A DNA stretch of 64,000 nt from Cercospora beticola (lineage: Eukaryota > Ascomycota > Dothideomycetes > Mycosphaerellales > Mycosphaerellaceae). The stretch is from NCBI RefSeq assembly GCF_033473495.1, contig NC_088939.1:4464001-4528000 (forward strand), written 5' to 3'. The position numbers and the translations under genes are program-made. How positions within the stretch are numbered: the first letter of the stretch is position 1; every line of letters starts with the position of its first letter. The notes under the pieces are model-generated. The model saw nothing but the letters and a program-made list of their open reading frames with translations. It did no database searches and had not been told where the DNA came from. Positions 41,958-55,880 of the stretch are shown in pieces.

Positions 41958-42111
41958 TACTACGTCTAGGACGAATAAGCTATAAGTAGTAAAGTATATA
42001 TCGATTCTATATATCTACTAACTACTATCTAAAGGAGGTACCGGCTACTAAGGTACCGGCTACTAAGTACGGCTAGTATAGTAGCGGCGGCTATATAGTT
42101 ATACTATAATA
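41958..42111 (-). repeat. 3' LTR of Gypsy copy A
   Basis: 154 bases, aligned end to end with 61552-61705 and 2846-2999. The plus-strand start is TACTACG, against TGCTACG in the 5' LTR: a single TG to TA change at the terminal dinucleotide. Confidence 0.88.
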
Positions 42112-42129
42112 ATTACTTCCCTCTCTATT

Positions 42130-45100
42130 TTAAAAAAGTATCGTCCTCGATATAGCGTACGCCTTAGTACTAAATACGCGAGAGTACGTCTCGGTCTCTA
42201 AGCGCGAGCTCTCTTTACGTCTCTTAGCTATCTTAATATCTTAATATCTCTAGGCTAACTAGCGCTCCTTCTTAGCGGCGGCCTACTTTAAGGCTTTAGT
42301 AGCCTTACGTTTTTTTATAGATCGGGTAGGAGTAGCTACGGCGGTCTCTTCCTAAGCCTCTACTAAACGGCTCGAGTAGCGCTTAGTCTTCTCGATAGAC
42401 GTTCCTATAGAACCGTCCGTTAGGCTAGTCTTTATCGTAGACTTAGCTAAAGAGGATTTAGTAGCTAAGAAGTTAAGCTTAGGTAAGAAGACTAAGAGTA
42501 CTAACTTTCTAGTAGTCCTCTAGCTCTTTAGTATCTTAGTCGTAGTAGGCTTACCTTTCTTTAGCTAGGCCTTAGAGGTAGCCTATTAAAGATTATCGGA
42601 CTTCTTCTTATAGCGAAGAGGCTTAGCTAGAGCTACTATAGGGAGTTAGAGCTCGTCCTCCGAATCTTCTCCGATCTCCGAGGCTAGTAGAGAGTTAATA
42701 GCGCCTAGTAGAGAGTTAATAGCGCCGTCGGAGTTATCGTTAGTAGTATTATCTATTAAGTATAAGGATAGGTATAAGCAGAGCGCTAGGTTATCCTTCT
42801 ATACCTAAGTAAGAGCCTAGTAGTAGCCGCGGATAGAACGTAAGGAGAGGAAGAGGTAGTCTAGATATAAGGACGTAGTATACTTAAATTTTAACTTATC
42901 GACTATATAGAGTAGCTTCTAACTCTTCTTCGGAGAGTTACGAGGGCAGAACGCGGCTTATAGTAGAGCGACCGTCTTAAGAAAGTATACTAGAGCTAGC
43001 GTCTACTTTTCCTTATAGAGTACTTCTAGTATTAAAGTCGAGATAGAGACGATATTAATCTCTACTAGCTAGCGGATATTATTCTCGTTTACGACGTAGT
43101 CGGAAGGATCGATCTAATTGCTCGTATAGTTAGCTTCGTACTATATATAGTTCGTACTATCGAGAAGGTAGTATTTGTCGCTCTTCGTATAGCGCGCCTT
43201 CTCGTAAGCTACCTTACTATAGAGAATATAGCGTCCGTATCCTAGACTATAGCGCTTACTATTACCTTCCTAGATAATATTTAGACGGCCGTAAGGCTTA
43301 TATATATCTAGGATACTACTCTTTAAATCGAAGACTACTAGATAGAGCTTATAGAGAGTATCGAATAAGATATAGCCGGCGTCCTTTAGCTCGTATAATC
43401 GTCCGAGATAGACGTCTTCTAGTTAGAAACCGGCCGGTAGTAGCGTATCTATATATACGAAACTCTAAGCGTCGAATAGTAAGATCTTAAGGATATTAAC
43501 CGGCGCGTTCGGGTACTCCTAGTCGAAGGCCTTCTAGTAGTCGAGGTCGGAGTACTCTATAGTATTATACTAATACGTATCGAAGACTACGTTATTGCTA
43601 GTAAGTACTACGGCGGCCGGCTATAGAGCTAGATATAGTACGTAGGTAGGGACGCTAGTACTACTCTCTTCGTCGGACTCGTTCTAACTACTAACGTTAC
43701 TATATATAATACTATCCTTATTATACTCGACCTTAGGTAGGACGTTCTAGTCTTCTACGTCTAGCTCGTAGGTATCTCTTCTAAATACGAATAGGCCTAT
43801 AGGATCGGAGGGAACTATATACGTAGGTTAGTTATCTAAGTCCTTAACGATAGTACGGTCGGTAGAGTTAGAGCTATAGCTCGCGAATTCGATATAATAG
43901 TAGCGGCTATTATCGATAAGGTAGACCTTATCGCTACTATTATAGAAGCAGTTACGTAAGAGTAAAGGCCGTAGGCCTTCCGGTTCGTCTCTATTACGGA
44001 CTAGTAGGAGCTATATAGTAATAGATCGGATAATACTATTTATAACGGGCTAGACGTCGGTAGGCGCGCTATAGTAGCTAAAACCTATTCTACGAAATTT
44101 TCCTACGTCCTAGCCGTATTACTATACGTAGTAGTTAAGTCTCGTTAGCTCGTAGATACCGCCCGCGTTAGTATTTATTATAGTCTAGGTTAGGCGTAGC
44201 GTATAAAAGACTATACTATTTACCTCTGCCTAGTAGTTAGAAGATCTATAGATAAAATTCTCGTACTAGAGTCGAACGAGGTCGACGAACGCGTCCTTCT
44301 TTATAGCCGAGTAGATAGTTAGTACGTCCTAGTTAGGCTTCTTAGCTATCTTAGCCTACTAGAAGTAGCGCTTCTAGGCGGCCTAATTCTATATAAGAAA
44401 CTAGTTCTTATCGGTAGTATCGTAATAAATAGTATCTCGTTCTACGAATTAGAGGAAGCGTTTTAGTATTAAGAGGTATAGGTAGTCGTAGTCTCCCTCG
44501 AGCGAGGCTAGAATAAAGATATAAGCTATATTACCTAAGGCTTCCCTATAGAGAGCGTTAAGGATATCGGCTATATAGACGGCCGCCTAGTTATAGTTAA
44601 TATTACTAGTAAGGTAGCTAGTCTACCCGGCTCTTATAAGATCTATAAGTATATAGGCTATATACTATAATAGGTCTCGATTAGTATACGTATTCTTATC
44701 TATACTAAATAAGCTAGAGGAGATATAGGCGTCGAACTAGGCTAAGGCGTTTAGTTAAGCTTAGAGCTTAAAGGAGGACGCGTAAGGTATAGACGCTTCT
44801 TCTCGGGTATCTCGTCTACTCTCGGCGGGTAGCGTCCTAGGCTAACTACTACTACCGACTAGTAGAGATTCTTATCTAGGTTCCGTAGCTATCTATATTA
44901 TCTTCCCGAGCTTATTGTCGCTCTATTTACTAGTAACGCCGACGTCCTAGTCGAGTAGTCCGTTACGACTATATTTCCTACCTATTTCGAACGTTAGGGA
45001 AATTGCCGTCTACGTAGAGTAGAAGTAGTAGTATAGGTTAAATAGGAGTAGTATAAGTATAGATAGGATAGCCGGCTTAATAATATTATATTAGCCGACG

Positions 45101-46900
45101 ATATCCTATCTTATTCTCTCCGCGATACGAGTCTTATAGCGGGTAGTCTTAGTAGCGACCTAAAAGGCTCTTATATCGGTAGGCTTAATATAGACCTTAT
45201 AGTAACCTAGTAGATAGCCGCGTTTTAACTAGAGTAGCTTGTCCGTAGAGGTGTCGTCCGCTTCGTTTAGAGCGACTACCGCGATCTATTTATATACTAC
45301 CGGTAGAGAAATACGATTATAGCTCTAACTAGGATAATATAGAATAACGGCTAGTAGACGACGGATAGTTTCGGGTATAAAATTAAAGCTATAGATTAGT
45401 ATATTATATAGAAGGTAAGGCGTCTATTATACTTCTAGTTTTATTTAGGATAAGAACTATAGTACGAGCTATAGATCGTAGTAGAAGATAGCGGCGTAGA
45501 TATAGTAGGTCTCGACTAGTAGTTAAATCTCCTATATAGTAGGGAGGCTAATTAGTAGGTAGTAGTTATTTAAATAGGCGTATACTCTCGTTATAAATAT
45601 AGCGTTAGCTCTATAGTCGAGGAAATCTATAACTATAGACTAGGTAGGGAGTAATAGCTAGGCGTCGGTAGTTATATCGATTAGTAGCGTCTAAGTCGCG
45701 CCGACTATTAGAGGATAGCTATTCTTAAAAGTAAACTAAAGATCTATATCGGTTAGAGAGGAGGCCTAGATAGATATAAGTACTATAATTAGGCCGTACG
45801 TTATTACGTCGCGCTTCTACTACGTAGTAACTAGAACGATATAGTACCTACCTTATAGTAGTACTATCGGGACCGAGGTATTCGCTACGTCTAGTAGTAG
45901 GAGGCCGTCGAACTTAGTAAGGAATTTAATAGAGTTTCGCTAGAAGAACGAGAGAGTAAAATCCTTAGCGACTATTATAGCTATAATAGTAGGAGCGCCT
46001 TCTATCTCCGTTATATAGTCGCCCTTCTCGCGGCCTATTTGTTTAATATATTCGCTATAGAAGTCGTCCGAGGTCGGGATAGTATAAAGGAATAGGTTTA
46101 GTACTAGCGTTAGGAGAGCGAATAGGTAGTAGACGTCTTCCTTCTTCTACTCTATAGTCGGCTTAGCTATATTAGAGAGTATTATATTCTTTAGTAACGT
46201 CGTAGACGTAGAGGTAATTCCGTTCTTAAAGACTAGCGTCTATATTTCGAGTAGCTTAGCGACTAGAGCCGTTCGTTTAAGGTCGCGAATATTAACTAGA
46301 ATAGTCTAGCTCTTATTAAACTTCTTGCGTATCTTTTCGCGTAGTAGGCCGAGCCGGTCGAGCTAGTTATCGTTCGTTACTAAAGAAGCTATATTACTAG
46401 CTATATAGCGGACGAGATAGTTATAGTATTTATTACGTAGCAGAGGCAGTCGTATAGTAGTAGCCGCGTCGAGTCGTGCCCTATAGAGCTAGCGAATACG
46501 TATAGCGTAGACTTCCGGAGGTAGAGTTAGAGCAAAAATAGTATCGCTTAATATATAGGTAGACGCGAGTACGCTATTAGAGTTAAGGATATAGCCTTAC
46601 TAATAGGTATTAGACGTATCTAGCGGAAGATATAGCGGAGATACTAGCGGCTAAGTTTGCTACTATCGTATAATAGAAATTTCTAGTAGCTAGTTACTAT
46701 TAACTACAAAATACGCTAGTATAAATATAGACGTAAACGCGAAAGTAAAGCGCGACGTTACCGGCGTAGTCTGCGCTCGGTACGCGTCTAGCGCGTAGTA
46801 TCTCTATCCGCTCTCGAGTCGGGACGTAGAGGATATAGTAATAGTAAATACGAAGGTAATATAGTACGGCGGCCTAAAAAAGGCTAGGCCTCCTACTAGC
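42130..46900 (-). pseudogene. Additional open region downstream of integrase in Gypsy copy A
   Basis: Between the integrase C-terminus and the 3' LTR lie about 4.8 kb. At least the part nearest the integrase (about 46900-44900) has one minus-strand frame that stays coding-like apart from TAG/TAA stops explainable by RIP, for example LRNKYYNYLVRYIASNIASL and KNGITSTSTTLLKNIILSN. Ordinary Gypsy elements end soon after the integrase, so this is an extra protein or a C-terminal extension of about 1,500 codons. I do not recognise its function, and the part nearest 42130 was checked less closely. Confidence 0.45.
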
Positions 46901-49900
46901 GCTAATAGTTACTATATCGTAGTTCCTACTAGTAAGGCAAAGGATAGTCTCGGTCGTAATTCGCTATTAAATCTATAGTATCGTAGAGGTCGTCGATATT
47001 ATACTAGATATTATAGCCGTAGTTATAGTCTTTCTATTTTACTAAGTACTATAGCCGGCTATAGAACGTCCTACGATCGAGAAGCCTCTCGATCTTAAAG
47101 GAGAGCGTATTATTATCGTCGTAGTTAGCTATCTATACCGGGCCTAGTTCTAGCGGATCGTAGTCGTAAGAGTTATTACCTTATAGGTACGGCTCTAACT
47201 AGGCTATCGAAACGACTAGATAGATCTTTATTACTAGAGAGAGGACGAGTCTATATACGAGTTATTCTATAGTACGATCTACCGGGAAAGGGCTAGCTCG
47301 CTAGTAATAGTACTTATAGTTACGCTATTCTAGGATCTTATACTCTCTATATAAGCGAAGAAGGACTTACTATTCTAGTACGAATCGGATAGAGTAGTAT
47401 ACTACGTCGTACTAGTCTTTTATCGCTACTACTACCTATACTAGAGAGTCGGCGGCTTAGTCGCGTACCTCCTAGCGGATAGCGATATAGTCGGCTATAG
47501 GTAATTTAGCTAAAGGTAGGAGCGCGTCTAAGTTATTCTTAAAACCCTAAATAATTACGTTCGGGATTTCGCTAGAAGAGATATTATAGGAATTATTAAG
47601 CTCGGCTTAAATATACGGGAGAGCCTCTATCTAATTAGCTACTAGGAAGGACGTAATAAAATATCGCAATACGATTTCTATAGTCTAGTTCGTCCTCTTA
47701 CTTTAACTATCTATCTAAGAGTAATAGGTAGTCGTAGCTAGGAACCTAGTACCTAGTTTTTAAAAGGCAGACTTTATAAAGTTAGATAGCTATCTCTAAT
47801 TATAGTCGCTAATTATTACTACTAGTAGGGATCTTTCGTAGACGATATAGCTATATAGCTAGGCGGTACTATATTCGGCTATAGACTAGTCTTCTTTTAC
47901 CTTCGTAAGGATAACTCTTTTCGAGAATTTATAGGTCTTAGTAAGGAAGCTATTAAAGCTATCTACTAGCAGAAAGCTAAAGACCTAGTTAGCCGTAACT
48001 ATATAGTCTAGTACTACGATAGCGTAGATAGGATTTAGCTCTCTATATAGCCGGTAGCGGTAAGTCTAGTTTAAGATATAGTCCGGGTAGTACTTAATAT
48101 AAAGACGGAGTTCCTTAGCTAGCCTATAGATATAGAAGGAGGCAAAGACGCGGGCGTACGTATAGTAAAATCCGGAATAGTAGTAGTCGTTATAGGCTAT
48201 TCTAAATACCTCCTTTATTAAGGAACTAGGAATATAAAGGCGTTTGCGGCCGTTAGTATCGTCCTTAAAATATATTAGGCCGTCGCGTAAGAAGAACTAT
48301 AACTCTAAGAGTACCGCTTCTTATTCGCTATCGTTTTCGTCCTTACCTTTAAGGTCCTAGATACGCTACTACTCTATAGCTTATAGTTGCTCTAGCTACT
48401 ATACCTAAGCTAGGTCGTTCTAGTATCTATAGATTAAGTCGCGCTTAAACTCCTCCGATAACTCGACTAAGATAGAGTAAAACGCTATCGTCTCTACGGA
48501 CGTATATATACGACCGGTATTCTTATCGATTATTATAGCGTAGAAATACTATACGTCCTCGTACCTATATAGGTAAAGGTACGTAGAGTTATCGACTATA
48601 TTATAGACTTAGTCGAGATCGTTATATATAAGAGGATCGAGGATATCTATATTCGTACGTCTCTAGTCGTCGATTAAGCGACTAAGTGCGTCCGGAATAC
48701 TATATAGACGGCTAGGCCGGTAGATCGTAACTATACTATAGAACTGCGATAAGTACTAGCTAGCTCGTATAAGGCGAAAGTTTATATAGTCTAGAGACGT
48801 AGTACTAGTTATCGACTCGGATACTATAATTCCTAAAGTAGTAGTATAATCCGTAAATATAAAGATAGGTTTCTATAAGGCCTATAAGACGTAGTATAGT
48901 TTCCTTACGGTCTAGATAAGGCTAGCAACTTCTAGTTCTATTACTAGATATTACGATTCTATATCCGATAGGACCTTACTTAAGTATATAACTAGCTAGA
49001 CTTTAGTAGCCGGGAAACGAACTACCTTGCCGCTATCGGTAGAAGTAGAGTTGCCTTCTACTATATACGCGACTATAGTAAAGCTATTACGGCTAGAATT
49101 AAGATCGATATAAAGAGGACGATAGAGGTCGGTATAGTAGAGGAAGGACGCCGTTCGGTAGATCTTAGCTAGAATATCGAAATAGCGACGCTACTAGTTA
49201 AGGTTTTCGGCGTCGTCCTATACTCTAGTTCGCGCTACGAATCGCTTATAAAGATTGCCTCGATTAGGTCTCTATTATAGTAAGTACTTCTTCCTTTCCT
49301 CGAATAAAGCTATAATTTATAAAAAGTACGGGATATAGTACTATTACTAGCCCGTAATACTAATATAAAATTCTAACTCCTTAAGCGTCTATAGAAATAG
49401 AAGGTCGAGGATAGTACGAATCTTTTCTTCGTAGGTAGTATAACTAAGGCTACTAACTCTCTAACCTAGAAGAGCCGTAGATAGGTACCTAAGAAAGGTT
49501 TTCTAGAGCGTAATACTAATATCGAAGGAATTAAGGAAGCCGAATAGGTAGTTAAGATATATAAGGTAGTCGTCGAACGTCTATAAGAAGATAATAATAT
49601 TATCGATATATACGTAGTAGAAGTCTCGAAACGGCTTAAGAATATAGTTAAGTTACCGCTAGATATATTAGACGCTACTAGCGTACTCTATAATTACGAC
49701 ATTTATCTATTCTTATCTATAGTAGCTATTAACTATAAATTTATAGCAGTCGCCTTTAGCTATAGCCTATTAGTAGAAGAACGATACTATATCGATTATA
49801 GTAATATATTCTACGCTATAGAGAGCGTCTACGATCTCGTCTTATCGTAGTAAGAGATAAGAGTCCTTAACTACTATCTTATTTAAACTATAGATATCGA

Positions 49901-52543
49901 CTATAGCTCTGCCTTTCTATACTAGTTTACTATCGAGTAGGACTATCTTCTAAATAATAAAGATAGGAAAACCGAAGAGAGTCGGCCTAGTTATAAACTC
50001 TATTTTGCCGTATTCGTATAAGGCGTTAAAGGCTTTATTAACTACTTCGTAGTCGGGTCTAGAAAGAGAATAAATAGTCGTAGATAAGCGGTAGGCCTTA
50101 CTACTAGTAAGGAGCGGAATAGGTAGGTAATCGGCCTTAGAGACTTTAACCGTAGTACCTTTATTAACCTAGAGGCGTTTCTACTTCTTAACTAATACTA
50201 TATACGCCTTTTAGCGAGTCTCGTCTCTATACGCTATATACCTATTCTCTAATTTATACTCTATAGAGTTTAGTAGTATATCTAGAGAGACCGCTACCTT
50301 TAGTAAGGTAGACTTACGAGTTAAACGCGACTCGGCCTTAGAAAATCCGGAAGCTCGGCTAAATCTTTAACGCGGCTAGCTAGAGTAGCTAGGAAAGTAT
50401 CCTCTAGTACTATTTTATAAACTACTCCGAGACGCGTTTATAGTAGGAGAATTACTTCCGTAGTACTATAATTAGCGACTAAGACGTACTCCGTATAGCT
50501 ATCTAAGACTACGTTTAAGATACGTAGAGAACGCTAGAGTCTAGTAAGATAGTTCGGCTTAGGAACGAAGTTAAAATTATAGTCGTTCGGTAGTAGGTCG
50601 TATATAGTAATCGGGACCTAGGACTTAGAATATAGCGGCAATACGAAAGACTCTACTATCTCTAATATAGTATAGAATAGCGTCTTAGCTTTCCTTATAA
50701 CTAATAATAGGACTTTAGCGTTTTTATACTACTCTAAAGTAGCAACCTTATAGCTAATATCTATTATAATATCCTCTATAGCGATAACGTCTATTCCTAT
50801 AAGTATCTTAACTAGTAAGTTATAGACGACGTAAGTAGTATAGCGAACGCGAGCGAGAATATATTCTCTCTTAACTAAGGCCGGAATCTATATATCGATA
50901 GTAGCGAATCGGTCGTATTCCTACGTGCCTACGATACTTCTAATCTAATATAGCCGAGGTAGTAGATAGAGTTATACGTCCGGGTAGTAGTTATATAAGA
51001 AGTCCTCGTCTACGAGAGTACTACCTACGCCGGTATTAAGGACTACCCGGTAATTAGAGCCCTCCTAGCGTACTCTTAAAGCGAGCCGGAAGTACTAAAA
51101 GGATCGTATTAGGACGTTACCCGTACTACGCTATATAATAGCGGTCGATTCGATAATACGCTCTAGCGGACCGACCTTATTCCTCGAGGAAAACTAGGTC
51201 GCTATTAAATATACCGAGGTTTAGTACGTCCTTAAGGCGGACGCTAATAGAAAGTATTAACTATACGTCTAATAGTAGTATTCGCAAGAGAGGAAGGCCG
51301 GCGCGAATAAACCTATCGTAGCTATAATATCCGCGGCGAAGAAATAGGAATCTACGTTCCTTAGTACTATACTATAGTCGTCCTTAAAGTTAATTATACC
51401 TATAAATATACCTAGAACGTCCGGAGACACCGAACGGCTATAGGATCGGTCTTCGGTATAGTAACTATTAATAGACGAAGGACGGCTATCTAGGTTCGCT
51501 ATATATATATAGCCTCTACGGCTACGAGAACGCGCTCGCTCGCGTCTAGGTTTAGTATACTCCCGGGAGAAATAGCCTAGCTTACTATAGTTATAGTAAG
51601 GATAGCTAGAACGTTCGTCGATAGGTTCTTATTTAATACGTAGTTCTTATTTAATACGGACGTTATTAGATCCGCCGCCGTTTCTATAGAGGCGCGGAAG
51701 GCGATCTTATATATAGTCGTTTTGCTATAGAGCTAGGTTAGAATATAGTCGGTCTCTAGGAAGCTAAGTATCTATAGAGCGATAGCTATCGGATTAGTTC
51801 TATATAGAGTATCGTCTATAGATATAATCGTACTCTCGCGCTAGTCTCTAATACTAACTACGTCTATCTATATTAGCTCTATCGGTATTATACTTACCTA
51901 GGCGGCGGCTAGGGCGGCCGCGTTCTATTTATTTCTAAGAAAATATTTAGTTCTTAATTTAGGTAACGAATACGTTAACTATAGTCTCCGACGTCGGAGA
52001 GAATATAAAGATATAAAGATCGAGGTATAGGCGTATCTAGGCTATACTTAATTATACCGTATAGTTAGTTATACGGGCCTCTCTCGATAGGTAGACGACG
52101 TTTAGAACGAACTCTATAGATAAGCAGTCCGTACGAACGTCTTTCTACGTAAAGGCTTCTAAATCTAGGCGGGCTAAAGCCTTAGAGGCCGGTAATTAAA
52201 ACTTGTTCTAAAGAGCCGTCTCCTACCTATCGATTCTATAGCTACCTCGAATATTTCGATAGTCGTCCTTATTTAGTTCTAAGTAGAACTAGAATATCGC
52301 TATACCTCGTAGGTACTTAACTAGCTACTAACGGATACTAGAGGAGCTATTAACGTATATATAGTCCTTCGCGGCGTCTAGGAATAAGTAAACTAACCTA
52401 TAAAAGGTCTTGCTACCTCGGTCTATAATATCTCCTTTAGGTAGCTCTATAGTCGTAGCGTCTAGATAGAAGTACCTAATCTCGTCGAGCTTAAATCGTC
52501 CGTCTCGCGAACGGCTACGGCAGACTAGAGAATAGCTAGAGCG

Positions 52544-52819
52544 CTAGTTACCGTTATAGTAAAGATCGTAATTTCGAGAGCTACGAGAGGTATAGGATCT
52601 ATCGTTACTAGGAGAGAAGGACGGATTACGGCGGCTATAGCGGCGGCGACCGCGTCCGTCGTTATTCCTACTACGATCGTTACGTCTATAGCGGCGATTA
52701 TACGATCCTCTATTATCGTTACTATTATTAGAGAGAGAAGGATTATTACGTCTACGTCTTAGCCGTATACTATCGTAGTAGCGCTTATAGTTATCGTCGT
52801 TATAGTAGAGTAAGAGCAA
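52544..52819 (-). other. RIP-distorted Gag low-complexity segment (not a gene)
   Basis: A 91-codon open frame rich in Arg, Asn, Ser and Tyr (for example RRNDRSRNNDGRGRRRYSRR). It lies in the gag region of copy A, on the element's sense strand, and corresponds to about 780-950 in copy B. It fits an RG-rich RNA-binding part of Gag with Gly/His/Cys codons shifted by RIP. It stays open only because Arg/Asn codons are not RIP targets. Confidence 0.5.
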
Positions 52820-53099
52820 ACCGGCGCGTTCTAGACATTAATTGCGCGCTTTCTATTAACGTTCGTTATTAGTTAAGTCTACTACTATATAGGCGTCTTA
52901 TTCTAAAACTCGCTATAGTAGCTATACTAGTCGCGGCTATACTAGTCGTAGCTATAGTACCTACTACGGCTAGAGCTAGCGTTCTAGGTATATAAAGCGA
53001 GCCTCGAACTAGTTAAGCCGAGTCTAAGTCTAGGTCGCGTAGGTTGCTATAGTATTCCTTATTTTAGTTAGGAAGTCGTTAAGGTTCGGGACTTATAGA

Positions 53100-53104
53100 A
53101 TAGC
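53100..53104. repeat. Target-site duplication of nested element, left (ATAGC)
   Basis: ATAGC at 53100-53104 and at 59909-59913 flank the nested element; copy B has it once, at 1214-1218. Confidence 0.92.
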
Positions 53105-53299
53105 TATAAGAGCTAGAGGTATATAGCTCGAGAGGCGTAGCTTATTAGGCGTTAAGGTATAACGGCTAGTACCGCTTATACTTAGCGCCGGATAAAAGTA
53201 CGTAGAACGTATATAAACTAACGAGGTAAGAATTATTCTTAATATCTCTAGATAGGGAGTCTAGAGGCGCTTAATATATTACTATATTCTACTTTTATA
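53105..53299 (+). repeat. 5' LTR of nested chromovirus
   Basis: 195 bases, from TATAAGAG to TTTTATA. It matches 59714-59908 with a few C/T differences. The inverted ends TATAAGAG/CTCTTATA (best seen in the 3' copy) derive from TG..CA by RIP. Confidence 0.9.
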
Positions 53300-54446
53300 A
53301 TTATAATTCTTCTATCTTATCGAGAGTAGTAATCTATTAAGGCCTATTATACTTACGTAAAACATATCCGCCTAGCGGACTAATTACGACGACGACGTAC
53401 CGAACGATAGATAGCTTTTAGGCTATATCGAAGAGATATTAGAATCCGGAATAGTATAAGCTAAAGAGGAATAGGACGAGAATATAGATAATACCGACGA
53501 CGCTAGTAACGTATATATAATACGTAGGCGCCTCTAAGCTAAAAATAATACGTTACGCGAATAGCTAGAGATCTATACTCTTAAGGCTAAGAACGAACGC
53601 TTACTAAGAGAGGTATAGATAATTAAATTACTAGTATAGCTAAGCGCGATAGCGCTAGGCCTCGGATAGCTAATACCTTAGCAAGGCGACGCGTCCGCAA
53701 GTTATACGAGCAGCGTACGTTCCGAAAGCGACGAGTATAGCTTATACGAGTCTATTAAGCTACGTACGCCTAAGCTCTTTAAGAGTAAGACTATAAAGGA
53801 GGTATACGAATTTATCTATACCTTCGAAGTAAACTTTATAGCTATACTAAAGAGGTTTCCGACGGATTACTAGAAGGTAATTATAGGTATTATATACCTC
53901 GTAGGCGAAGCGTAAGAGGTATAGTATAATAAATACCTAGGCGTTCTATCTATAGAATATACCTAGTCTCGGTTCTATTAATTCCTATATAATATCGTTA
54001 GAGATTAAGCGAACTATATACTTCTTATAACCGTAGAATACGAGAATATACGCTAGAGTAAGAGCTAGAGCATACGATAGTTCGTAATAGACCTTAGTAA
54101 CCTAGAGTCTTAGTTAGGTAACTATACTAAGGCGTAGCTAGTACGCTAGTTCCTCGTAAAACTAAAGCTATCGCTACGTAAGGATATTATTAAGAACTAT
54201 ATCGTCCCTAATAAGTATACCGACCTTATTGCTCTAGTAAGGCGCCTCGAGTAAGCTAAGAAGGCTATACCTCGTAAGCCGTATCGTAGTAATACTAAGA
54301 ATAAGTAGGCTAAGCGTAAGCGTACTAATAGCGACGCTCCTTATAAAGGAGCCTCCGGTTCGACTAGCGGCTAACGCGATACTTATAGTAGTAAGCCGAA
54401 GAGTAAATATAGAAGCAAAGGTAAGAGTAAGAGTTAGTAACCTATA

Positions 54447-54488
54447 TACTTTATATATAACGAAGTTAGCTATATTAGTCCTAACTAC
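54447..54488 (+). other. Degenerate CCHC zinc knuckle of Gag
   Basis: The spacing x2-x4-x4 of a retroviral zinc knuckle is kept (Y-FI-Y-NEVS-Y-ISPN-Y), but every Cys and His is Tyr. TGC to TAC and CAC to TAC are exactly the two RIP products. Confidence 0.65.
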
Positions 54489-55279
54489 CCGAACTCTAGG
54501 AAAGACGGTAATAAGCCGGCTATTCGTAGAGTAACTATAGTAAAGGAGTAGTTTAGAGCGAAAAAAGCTAAGGCGCCGGAGATAACGCGCGAGTTACCGG
54601 CGCTAAACTAGATAGCGATAACTCTCTACTAGTTTAGAGCGTACTAGCGACGCGCGTAGAAGAAGAAGTCGAAACGTAGTTAGGTAGTAAGCCGGCCGCT
54701 TTCCTTCTCGATAATACTATAGATATTAATATAATATTAAGAGCCTTTATACTATAATACTATAGTATAACCTACTAATAAGGCCGAATACGGCCCTACT
54801 ACCGGTTACTACCTTTATAGGTAAATTAGGATACTATTATAGTACGTACTATATATATATATAGATTATAGACTCTAGTAGTAAGGAGCGATCTATAGGT
54901 AGTATCTTCTATATATATAATATACTAACTCCTAACGTAATCTTAGGCCGTCTATAGCGACGTACTTAGCGCGTACTAGCTAGTAGCGCTATAGATAAAT
55001 AGCTATACGGTAACGATCGTTTTAGTAAGTTCGAAGTCCGAGAAGCCTATAAGTTCTTTAAGGATTTTTAGAAGGCACTAGTAGTATTTATAGTAAGCCT
55101 AAGTAAGATAGGCGGTAAGGTTAAGCCTATCTCTAAGAAGTTCTATTATTTTAACGATATTCTTAATCCGATAGAGGAAATAAGAAGCAAGCTAGTTAAT
55201 AGTATAGAGTATACGATTAACCTACGGCCTAGAACTATACTACTATTCCGTCTACTATATTACTAGTCGAGGCGAGAAT

Positions 55280-55880
55280 TAGACGAGCTTAAGAAGTACC
55301 TAAAAATAGGACTCGAGTACGATTAGATCGAGCGTTCCGATAGCGAGGCGGGTACGCCTATCCTATTCGTACTAAAGAAGAATAGCAAGCTACGGTTATA
55401 TATTAACTACTATAGGCTAAACGAGATTACTATTAAGAACCGGTATCTACTACCTCTAATTAGTAAGACGCTAGATAGGCTTATAGGAGCCGTATAGTTT
55501 ACGTCCTTAGACTTAGCCGATACGTACTACTATATTCGGATTAAGCTAAGTAACCGCTAGAAGACTACGTTCCGTACGCGCTACGGCTATTTCTAGTATA
55601 AGGTAATACCCTTCGGCTTAACGAATATACTAGCGACGTTCTAAGTATATATTAACTATACGCTAGTAGGGCTAGTCGATATAAGCTATATAGTATACCT
55701 AGACGATATCCTAATCTATAGTAGGATACGTAAGGAATACGTACGAGACGTATACGCTATACTTAAGAGGCTCCGTAAGTTTAGACTCTACGTATAGCGT
55801 TCTAAGTATAAGTTCTTCTAGAAAAAGGTCGACTTCCTTAGATTCGTAGTAACTACTAGTAGCGTTGCGATAGATCTAAG
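55280..55880 (+). pseudogene. Reverse transcriptase of nested chromovirus
   Basis: Ordered Ty3/Gypsy RT motifs remain: LRLYINYYRLNEITIKNRY, FTSLDLADTYYYIRI, IPFGLTNI and the active-site box YLDDILIYS. TAG stops replace expected Trp or Gln positions. Confidence 0.85.
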
